A DNA stretch of 64,000 bases from positions 148,716-212,715 of the forward strand of contig JAUSNB010000063.1 of NCBI GenBank assembly GCA_030645615.1, written 5' to 3'. How positions within the stretch are numbered: the first letter of the stretch is position 1; each line of letters starts with the position of its first letter. A program made the translations under genes and the position numbers. The DNA is from Actinomycetota bacterium (lineage in GTDB: Bacteria; Actinomycetota; Actinomycetes; S36-B12). Below are positions 57,788 through 64,000 of the stretch, in pieces. The notes below the pieces were generated by a model, which made no database searches, was not told where the DNA came from, and saw nothing but the letters and a program-made list of their open reading frames with translations.

Positions 57788-58305
57788 GCCGGGGCCTGCG
57801 CAACCCGGTCAGGGCCGTCCAGCCGGCATCGCATGATCACGGCATCTCCGCCGTCGTGGTAGTACGCGCGGCGCTCGCTGATGCGCGCGAAGCCACGGCT
57901 TTCGTAGAGCGCGATCGCGGCCGCGTTGTCACTGCGCACCTCGAGGATCGTGTGCGTGCAGCCAGCCGCACGGGCATCGCCGAGCAGGCGGTCGAGCATC
58001 ACCCTGGCGATCCCGTGCCCCTGATGGCTGGGCGTCACCGCGAGGGTCTGGATGTCGCTGTCCGGTGGCATCAGGTAGGCGCCTCCGTAGCCGATGACGG
58101 CTCCGGCGTCCCGGCACACGACGTAGCGACGGGTCGGCTGGGCCAGTTCCTGCCAGAACTGCTCGACCGACCACGGATCCCCGGGGAAGACCGCGCTCTC
58201 GATCCGGGCAACGTCGTCTACGTGCCACCACCTCATCGGCTCGACCAGGCGTCCGGTCTCCCCGATAATCGCGGAATCGGCGCTCGCCCCTGCATCGGTG
58301 CTCAT
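57784..58305 (-). CDS. rimI: Ribosomal-protein-alanine N-acetyltransferase
   Basis: A 173-residue GNAT acetyltransferase. The acetyl-CoA loop is [14 protein letters not shown] (Q/R-x-x-G-x-A), preceded by [12 protein letters not shown], and [19 protein letters not shown] is the typical C-terminal segment. It acetylates N-terminal alanine of ribosomal protein S18, and actinobacterial members may act more broadly. About 20 extra N-terminal residues precede the conserved domain. It overlaps tsaB by four bases. Confidence 0.92.
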   Translation of the reverse strand: MSTDAGASADSAIIGETGRLVEPMRWWHVDDVARIESAVFPGDPWSVEQFWQELAQPTRRYVVCRDAGAVIGYGGAYLMPPDSDIQTLAVTPSHQGHGIARVMLDRLLGDARAAGCTHTILEVRSDNAAAIALYESRGFARISERRAYYHDGGDAVIMRCRLDGPDRVAQAPA

Positions 58306-59036
58306 GCCGGCTGCACCGCCACGGCGTCCGGCCGGCGCAGGTACAGGGGCTGCGGCGGCAGCAGCAGCGCACCTCGCAGGGCCGCTGCGGTGGGCGAGCC
58401 GTCGTCACCATGGCTCGACAGTGGTGTCGCGCCGATCAGCGGCACCACGCCGGTTGCGAGGAGCGCACCCACGCGACGGGCGATCCAGGAGGCCTGTGGG
58501 TGGCCCCACCCCGGTCGCTCGTCGGCGCGTACCGAGCCGAACCAGTCCGCGTACTCCCGCGCACCGGATCCAAGCCAGGCCCCCGAGCGCACGCCTGGGT
58601 CGATGTCGCCGGGACGGCTGACGAGAGGGCCCTGCAGTCGCTGGCCATCGCCCGAGTAGGCAGCCCAGTACACCTCTCGACGGCGGGCATCCCCGGCCAC
58701 TCCGAACGGCACCCCCTCGCCTCCCTCGACGAACGCCGCCGCGATGGCGTCCAGGGAGCACAGTCCGTGGACGGGACGGCCCCAGGCCAGGCCCAGCGCG
58801 ATCGCCGAGGCGAGGCCGACCCGCAGGCCCGTATATGGCCCCGGACCGACCCCGCAGGCGATGGCGACAATGGTGCCTGGCCCTGCCGAGCCGGCCCTCA
58901 GCACGTCGGCCAGCATCGGGGCAAGGACCTCGGCATGGTGCCGCGGGTCGAGATGGGACCGCTCGGCGACGACCTCGTCGCCGTTGACGAGGGCGACCGA
59001 GGTGAGGGCGGTGGACGTATCGAAGGCCAGGATCAC
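58302..59036 (-). CDS. tsaB: tRNA t6A biosynthesis protein TsaB
   Basis: A 244-residue inactive paralogue of TsaD that scaffolds the t6A complex. ILAFDTSTALTSVALV opens the fold, and IACGVGPGPYTGLRVGLA is the family signature. It lacks the metal-binding histidine pair of TsaD, as expected. The GTG start at 59036 overlaps the tsaE stop (GTGA). The N-terminal extension of the open frame into tsaE is not coding. Confidence 0.95.
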   Translation of the reverse strand: MILAFDTSTALTSVALVNGDEVVAERSHLDPRHHAEVLAPMLADVLRAGSAGPGTIVAIACGVGPGPYTGLRVGLASAIALGLAWGRPVHGLCSLDAIAAAFVEGGEGVPFGVAGDARRREVYWAAYSGDGQRLQGPLVSRPGDIDPGVRSGAWLGSGAREYADWFGSVRADERPGWGHPQASWIARRVGALLATGVVPLIGATPLSSHGDDGSPTAAALRGALLLPPQPLYLRRPDAVAVQPA

Positions 59037-59542
59037 GGCGAGTCGCCACCGGCCACGTCCGGGACGGCCCGTGCCGCCCAGGGCGAACGCGCCCAGGTGG
59101 CGTCGGCCCACGCGAGGTCGACGACGCGCGTCTCGACGGCAGGGTCCGGTGAGCGGGCGATCGTCACCAGCGCCCATCGGTCGGACAACCCGTCCACCAC
59201 GCCCGCACCCCACTCGACCACGACGACGCTCGTGGCCAGGTCCGACTCCAGATCGAGGTCCTCGACCTCGCCCAGCGAGCCCAGCCGGTACGCGTCCACG
59301 TGCACGAGGTCGGGTCCACCCGACGGATGAGCGTGCGACCGGGCGATGACGAAGGTCGGGCTGGTCACCTGCTCGGCTATGCCCAGGCCACGTCCAAGAC
59401 CCTGGGCGAGAGTGGTCTTCCCGGCCCCCAGGTCGCCGTTGAGGACGACGACCTCGCCGCCGGAGCATGCGCGCCCGATCGCGGCGCCGAGCCCCCGCAT
59501 CTGGTCGGCGCTCGAGGCGCTGCGTCGGTCGGCCGGGCTCAC
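59033..59542 (-). CDS. tsaE: tRNA t6A biosynthesis ATPase TsaE
   Basis: A 169-residue P-loop ATPase. Walker A is GDLGAGKTTLAQGLG, with SPTFVIARSH, and HVDAYRLGS carries the Walker B-like aspartate. VVVEWGAG follows as in other TsaE proteins. The GTG start at 59542 overlaps the upstream hydrolase stop by four bases. The frame is open much farther upstream, but that part overlaps other genes and has no homology pattern. Confidence 0.94.
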   Translation of the reverse strand: MSPADRRSASSADQMRGLGAAIGRACSGGEVVVLNGDLGAGKTTLAQGLGRGLGIAEQVTSPTFVIARSHAHPSGGPDLVHVDAYRLGSLGEVEDLDLESDLATSVVVVEWGAGVVDGLSDRWALVTIARSPDPAVETRVVDLAWADATWARSPWAARAVPDVAGGDSP

Positions 59543-60630
59543 GCCACACCGTCGGTGGGCATGCCCTCGATGTCCCGGCGGACCCGATCGAGGAGTGCCA
59601 GCAGGAGGGCATCGACCTGCTCGTGCCGGTCGATCGTCAGCATGTGCCCGCTGTCCGGGATGACGACGTACTCCGCACCCGGGATGTACCGGACGATCTC
59701 GTCGCTCTGCTCCTTGGGGGTGAGCCGGTCCGACGCGCCAGCGATGACCAGCACCTCCGCCGACTGCAACGCCGGCAGTGCGTTGCGACGGTCGTCGTCC
59801 TGCAGCGCAGGCAGGAACTCCGCGAGCACGTCGATCGCCGTCGACGACACCATGCCGGCCACGAACCGGCCGGCCTGGTCGGTCGCGTTGGAGCCGAACG
59901 AGTAGACCTTGGTGAGCAGCAGTCCCAGGTCGGTATCGGCCCACCGAGTCCGCTCGACCAGGTCCTTCTGCCGGGCCACGACGGCGGCCACGGACGGTGC
60001 GAGCCGCAGGACGGCCCTGCCGAGCGCGGGCGGCAGGCCCAGGACACCGAGGCTGAGCCCCGTCGCCGTGGTCGCGATCAGGGCCACGCCGAACACGCGC
60101 TCGGCGAAGAGCTCGGGGCGCTGCTGGGCCAGAGCCATGACCGTCATGCCACCCATCGAGTGGCCGACCAGCATGAGCGGGCCGTGCGGCGCAAGGGCGT
60201 CGATCACCGACCCGAGGTCGCTGCCGAGCTGGTCCACATGATGGGAGTCGAACTCCGCTCGGTCCGAGCGGCCATGGCTGCGCTGGTCGTAGAACACCAG
60301 GCGGGCCTGGCCGCGCATGGCCCTGCGCTGGAAGTGCCAGGAGTCCTGGTTGAGCGCGTAGCCGTGGCAGAAGACCACGCTCAGGTCGCTCAGGTCGGGC
60401 TGCGACGGATCGTCGACCTCGGCGTGGAGCAGGGACCCATCGCTCGCCTCGACGACGTGCACCGTCCCGCGGAGCATGCCGAACTCCTCGCCGTCCCCAC
60501 CCGGCACGAGAGCGGCCCGGCGCAGCAGCGAGCGTTCGGCGAGCGCCCCGATCGCGGCACCGGCGGCGATGGCGCCCGCGGCGACGAGGCCCCGGCCGGC
60601 CAGCCGCGCAAACCCGGCATCCGGGCTCAT
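59539..60630 (-). CDS. Alpha/beta hydrolase
   Basis: A 363-residue hydrolase with a Gly/Ala-rich N-terminal segment (VAAGAIAAGAAIGALAE, residues 15-31) that may be a membrane anchor. The nucleophile elbow is VGHSMGG, the oxyanion region is VVFCHGYALNQDSW, and the catalytic acid and histidine are in GASDRLTP and PDSGHML. Genes of this kind lie between alr and tsaE in many actinobacteria; the substrate is unknown. Four-base overlaps on both sides tie it to alr and tsaE. Confidence 0.87.
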   Translation of the reverse strand: MSPDAGFARLAGRGLVAAGAIAAGAAIGALAERSLLRRAALVPGGDGEEFGMLRGTVHVVEASDGSLLHAEVDDPSQPDLSDLSVVFCHGYALNQDSWHFQRRAMRGQARLVFYDQRSHGRSDRAEFDSHHVDQLGSDLGSVIDALAPHGPLMLVGHSMGGMTVMALAQQRPELFAERVFGVALIATTATGLSLGVLGLPPALGRAVLRLAPSVAAVVARQKDLVERTRWADTDLGLLLTKVYSFGSNATDQAGRFVAGMVSSTAIDVLAEFLPALQDDDRRNALPALQSAEVLVIAGASDRLTPKEQSDEIVRYIPGAEYVVIPDSGHMLTIDRHEQVDALLLALLDRVRRDIEGMPTDGVA

Positions 60631-61760
60631 GCGGCGCCGCCGACATACGCGCGCGGTACGCGCGGCCCGATGCGAGTGACGATCTCGTACCCGATCGTGC
60701 CCATGGCGTCCGCCCAGTCGTCAGCAGTGGGCTCGCCCGAGTGACCCGGACCGAAGAGGACGACCGGGGCGCCTGCCTCGGCTGCATCGCGGCCCAGGTC
60801 GACGACGAACTGGTCCATCGCCACCCGCCCGACGCACCGATGCCGCCGGCCGGCAATGGCCACCTCGACCCGGTCGCTGCCGGCCCGCGGGATGCCGTCG
60901 GCGTAGCCGAGCGGGACCAGCGCGAGCGTCGTCGCCGCGCGGGTCGACCAGGTGTGGCCGTAGGACACACCCGTGCCTGGCTCGACCGCCTTCGTGTTGG
61001 CAAGGGCCGATCGAAGGGTCATGGCCGGGACCAGCCCTAGGTCGGCGGCGGGGCCCAGTGCGCGGGCAGGGGTCAGCCCGTACATCGCGATTCCGATGCG
61101 CACCAGGCCGGCCCGCAAGTCCGGGTGCGCCCACAGTCCTCCGCTGTTGCTGAGGTGTTGCAGGTCCGGCCGGAGCCCGGCGGCGGCCGCCTCGGCGACC
61201 GCGTCGGCGAAGCGGGCGCGTTGGGCCGTGACCGAGCCCGCACCCGGGGTGTCGGCATCGGCGAAGTGAGTCCATAGGGCCACCACGTCGACGGCCCCTT
61301 CCGCGCCTGCCTGAGCGACCGCTGCAAGGACCCCTGGCCACTCGGCCGGGCCCGCGCCGTTGCGCGACAGGCCGGTGTCGACCTTGAGGTGGACACGCGC
61401 TGACGTGCCGTGACGGCGCGCCGCTGCTGCGACCTCCGCGAGCGCCCAGGTGGTCGAGACCGATAGGTCGATGCCCTGGGCCACGCATGCGTCGACATCG
61501 GGGTCCCCGGGAGTCCACAGCCACGCGAGGACGCGGCCGGCATCCCCGTCGGCCCGCAGCGCAAGGGCTTCAGCGGGCAAGGCCACGCCCAGCCACGGGA
61601 CACCGTGGGCTCGAGCAGCGCGCGCCACCGGGAGCATCCCGTGGCCGTATGCGTCGGCCTTGACGACGGCCATGATTTGCGCGCCCCCGGCCCGCTCGGC
61701 GACGACGTCGAGGTTGGCCGCGATGGCGGAGAGGTCGACCTCGGCAACTCCCCGGGTCAT
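60627..61760 (-). CDS. alr: Alanine racemase
   Basis: A 377-residue PLP enzyme making D-alanine for peptidoglycan. The PLP lysine is in VVKADAYGHG near residue 34, and the second catalytic base is the tyrosine in GVSYGHTW. Substrate-binding RVAMDQ is present near residue 310. It overlaps nnr and the hydrolase gene by four bases each. Confidence 0.97.
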   Translation of the reverse strand: MTRGVAEVDLSAIAANLDVVAERAGGAQIMAVVKADAYGHGMLPVARAARAHGVPWLGVALPAEALALRADGDAGRVLAWLWTPGDPDVDACVAQGIDLSVSTTWALAEVAAAARRHGTSARVHLKVDTGLSRNGAGPAEWPGVLAAVAQAGAEGAVDVVALWTHFADADTPGAGSVTAQRARFADAVAEAAAAGLRPDLQHLSNSGGLWAHPDLRAGLVRIGIAMYGLTPARALGPAADLGLVPAMTLRSALANTKAVEPGTGVSYGHTWSTRAATTLALVPLGYADGIPRAGSDRVEVAIAGRRHRCVGRVAMDQFVVDLGRDAAEAGAPVVLFGPGHSGEPTADDWADAMGTIGYEIVTRIGPRVPRAYVGGAA

Positions 61761-63292
61761 GACCGGTCCCCGGCGAGATCGCCGAAACGGGCCCTGTCCA
61801 CCGCTGCCGGAAGGCAGCGAACGAGGTCAGGTGCCACGACGGGTGCGTGCCGCGCCGCGATGCGACCGGCCGCGCCGTGCAGCCACACGCCCGCAGCCAC
61901 GGCCTCGATGAGGTCGCCGGCCGATCGATGCCCGTCGGCCCAGGCGCCGGCAAGGAGGCCAGCAAGGATGCCGGTCAGGACATCCCCGGAGCCGGCCGTT
62001 CCGAGGTCAGAGGTCCCCTCGGTATCGATCCAGCACTCGCCCTCGGGCCCGGCCACGATCGTCCCGGGTCCCTTCAGGACGACGACGCAGGACAACTCGG
62101 CGGCAGCCGCCAAGGCCGCCTCGCGGCGTCCGGGCGAGCGGGCGAGCAGCCCCGGCTTGAGCCGGTCGAGCTCGCCGTCATGCGGCGTGAGCACGGTGAG
62201 CAGCCCCGCCGCCGTGCGCTCGGCGATCAGCGCGCGGATCACGCGGTCATCCGCAGCCACGCCCAGGGCTCCGGCGTCCAGCACCACGGGCACCGGCGCG
62301 GCCAGCACCGCCATGACCGCCGGGTGGTCGGCCGAATCCCCGGGGAAGCCAGGGCCGCATCCCCAGGCGTCGACACGGGACTGCGCGGACGGCGGCGATC
62401 CGTCAACGACAACGTCGGGAAAACGCGTGACGACCGCCGTGGCGACACCATCGCCGCGATCGAGGTACCGGGTCATCCCGGCGTTCGCCCGCCGCGCCGA
62501 CCCCACCGCCAGCAGCGCCGCCCCAGGGTAGGTCGCGGAGCCGGCCGCAACGCCGACCACGCCGCGTCGGTACTTGTAGGCATCCGGCGCGGGCTCGCCG
62601 ACCCAGCGGGCGACGTCGATCGACTCGATGACGCGCGCCGTCGGGGGGGCGGTGAACGCCAGGCCGATGTCGACGATGCGGACGCTGCCGCAGTGCTGCG
62701 CGCCCGGCGCGACCACGAGTCCTGGCTTGAGGGCGCCGAAGGTCACCGTGACGTCGGCGTCGACCGCTGGCCCCGCTACGGCACCCGTGTCAGCGTCGAC
62801 TCCAGACGGCAGGTCGGCGGCAACGACGATCGCTCCACTGCCGCTGGCCGCCTCCGCCAGTTGCGCGGCAGCGGGACGAAGCCCGCCGTGCCCGCCGATG
62901 CCGAGGATCCCGTCGATGACGAGATCGGCCCGCGAGACCAGGGTCCGTAGAGCCTCATCGGTCGCGGACCACCGGTGCAGGCGCCCGCCCGCCGCACGCA
63001 GTGCCGCGGCACCCTCGTCGTGGACGCTGTCCGCGACGATGACCGCATCCACGCGGCTGCCGCGCCGCGCCAGCATGGCCCCCGACCAGAGGGCATCACC
63101 ACCGTTGTTCCCGGCGCCGGCCATCACGACGACCCGTCGGCCGGCCACGCCGCCCGTGGCACCGTCAAGCAACTCCGCGCAGGCCACGGCCAGCGCGAAC
63201 GCGGCGCGCTCCATGAGGGCACCCTCGGGCGTCACGGCGAACGCGGCGGCCTCCGCTGCGCGCACCTGCGCGACATCCCGGACGCCGATCAC
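61757..63292 (-). CDS. nnr: Bifunctional NAD(P)H-hydrate epimerase/dehydratase
   Basis: A 511-residue repair enzyme that restores NADHX/NADPHX. The N-terminal YjeF_N epimerase domain has MAGAGNNGGDAL and DGILGIGG. The C-terminal ADP-dependent dehydratase (ribokinase-like) domain begins near residue 235 and has LTPHDGELDRL and GTAGSGDVLTGILAGLLA. Both domains appear complete. It overlaps acpS and alr by four bases each. Confidence 0.95.
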   Translation of the reverse strand: MIGVRDVAQVRAAEAAAFAVTPEGALMERAAFALAVACAELLDGATGGVAGRRVVVMAGAGNNGGDALWSGAMLARRGSRVDAVIVADSVHDEGAAALRAAGGRLHRWSATDEALRTLVSRADLVIDGILGIGGHGGLRPAAAQLAEAASGSGAIVVAADLPSGVDADTGAVAGPAVDADVTVTFGALKPGLVVAPGAQHCGSVRIVDIGLAFTAPPTARVIESIDVARWVGEPAPDAYKYRRGVVGVAAGSATYPGAALLAVGSARRANAGMTRYLDRGDGVATAVVTRFPDVVVDGSPPSAQSRVDAWGCGPGFPGDSADHPAVMAVLAAPVPVVLDAGALGVAADDRVIRALIAERTAAGLLTVLTPHDGELDRLKPGLLARSPGRREAALAAAAELSCVVVLKGPGTIVAGPEGECWIDTEGTSDLGTAGSGDVLTGILAGLLAGAWADGHRSAGDLIEAVAAGVWLHGAAGRIAARHAPVVAPDLVRCLPAAVDRARFGDLAGDRS

Positions 63293-63699
63293 CCCGACCC
63301 CCTTGCTGCGCGGGCGACCACGAACGCGATCGCCATTCCCCCATCATGGCTCAGGGACACCAGCCATGACCCGATGCCGAGCCGGGCAGCGGCCGCCTCG
63401 ACCGAGCCACTCAGGTGGAGTGCCGGCTGACGGCGATGGCCGGACAGCACCTCGCAGTGGTGCCAGGAAAGGCCCGTGCTGTCGACGAGGACCTTGGCGA
63501 CGGCCTCCTTGGCGGCCCACCGTGCGGCCAGGGACGCAACTCGGCCAGGTCCGGTGCCACAGGCCTCCACCTCCCGATCGGTGAAGACGCGCGAAACCAG
63601 TCCGGGCGTGCGCGCGATCGACGCGCCGAATCGGGCGACATCGACGAGGTCGACTCCGATGCCGACCACGGGTCCTTCGGGGATCAGGGCGCTACTCAA
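63289..63699 (-). CDS. acpS: Holo-[acyl-carrier-protein] synthase
   Basis: A protein of up to 136 residues that transfers phosphopantetheine to acyl carrier protein. GVDLVDVARF carries the Mg-binding aspartate, and LAARWAAKEAVAKVL is the signature with the catalytic glutamate. A TTG at 63699 overlaps the glmS stop by eight bases; a GTG at 63669 just before the conserved VGIGVDL is an alternative. Neither start has a strong ribosome site. Confidence 0.93.
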   Translation of the reverse strand: MSSALIPEGPVVGIGVDLVDVARFGASIARTPGLVSRVFTDREVEACGTGPGRVASLAARWAAKEAVAKVLVDSTGLSWHHCEVLSGHRRQPALHLSGSVEAAAARLGIGSWLVSLSHDGGMAIAFVVARAARGSG

Positions 63700-64000
63700 C
63701 CGTGACGGACTTGGCGAGATTGCGGGGCTGGTCTACGTCGAGGCCACGGGCCGTGGCCATCTCGCAAGCGAACACCTGCAGCGGAACCGTGGCGACCAAG
63801 GGCTGCATGAGCGTCGGAACCGCCGGGATCCGGATCACGTGGTCGGCGAACTCTGCGATGACCTCGTCGCCCTCCTCGGCGATCGCGATGACGCGCGCCC
63901 CGCGGGCGCGGACCTCCTGGATGTTGGACACGATCTTGTCGTGCAGCACGGATCGCCCTCGAGGTGACGGGACGATGACGATGACCGGCACGCCCTCCTC
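63692..64000 (-). CDS. glmS: Glucosamine-fructose-6-phosphate aminotransferase, C-terminal fragment
   Basis: Only the last 102 codons are in the window; the gene continues beyond position 64000. The visible part is the end of the second SIS domain, with VSNIQEVRARGARVIAIAEEG, and the invariant C-terminus DQPRNLAKSVTVE, which closes the sugar-phosphate active site. The enzyme makes glucosamine-6-phosphate for cell-wall synthesis. It overlaps acpS by eight bases. Confidence 0.95.
   Translation of the reverse strand, partial: EEGVPVIVIVPSPRGRSVLHDKIVSNIQEVRARGARVIAIAEEGDEVIAEFADHVIRIPAVPTLMQPLVATVPLQVFACEMATARGLDVDQPRNLAKSVTVE

Noticed and set aside
59543-61003. In-frame extension upstream of tsaE
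   Set aside because: It overlaps the alpha/beta hydrolase and alr genes in another frame and shows no homology. The GTG at 59542 overlapping the upstream stop is the natural start.

Overview
The window looks like chromosome from a high-GC Gram-positive bacterium of the class Actinomycetia. The evidence is a WhiB-family regulator, the actinobacterial GuaB2/GuaB3 pair, a GroEL1 with a histidine-rich tail, a PerM/DUF6350 membrane protein beside purN-purH, and a gene order (choD-like, gabD2-like, guaB3, guaB2, whiB, groEL1, groES, tsaD, rimI, tsaB, tsaE, alr, nnr, acpS, glmS) that closely follows the Rv3409c-Rv3436c region of Mycobacterium as I remember it. Genus cannot be told from this. Nearly all genes lie on the minus strand. 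No tRNA, rRNA, CRISPR array, insertion sequence or prophage gene was seen. No stretch above 300 bases lacks a gene; the largest gap is about 175 bases.

Region 1 (1-17640) is an accessory catabolic locus, all on the minus strand and visibly less GC-rich than the core genes. Read in the transcription direction it holds an amidase, a [2Fe-2S] subunit, a very large molybdenum hydroxylase subunit fused to an FAD domain with a cysteine-rich loop, an amidohydrolase, an aldehyde dehydrogenase, a second complete three-subunit molybdenum hydroxylase (FAD, [2Fe-2S], Mo), a ribose-type ABC importer (ATPase, permease, lipoprotein), an amidinotransferase/DDAH-fold enzyme, and two short-chain dehydrogenases. 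Genes mostly overlap by 4-17 bases. Two sigma70-like promoters, each with a palindrome in its spacer, appear to drive the two halves. The set reads as uptake plus stepwise hydroxylation and hydrolysis of a nitrogenous, probably heterocyclic, compound. The substrate is not identifiable from sequence.

Region 2 (17685-36839) is mostly core: purH-purN-perM, a CocE-type hydrolase, a TSUP exporter, a VapBC-like toxin-antitoxin pair, sucCD, a stand-alone B12-binding mutase subunit, an FMN reductase, a RAM-domain protein, a lipase, the helicase PcrA, a secreted LAS-type peptidoglycan peptidase, a PIG-L deacetylase and guaA. Region 3 (36930-38731) is a small low-GC island with HicAB and an HNH nuclease. 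Region 4 (38877-42570) is a form II CO-dehydrogenase-like coxSLM operon on the plus strand. It is followed by three envelope genes of unknown role (42583-44879).

Region 5 (45054-64000) is the conserved housekeeping block: IMP dehydrogenases, a CarH-like MerR regulator divergent from whiB, a CIRCE-controlled groESL1, the tRNA t6A genes tsaD/B/E with rimI, then alr, nnr, acpS and the end of glmS. A THUMP-like methyltransferase and a homocysteine S-methyltransferase are inserted between groES and tsaD.
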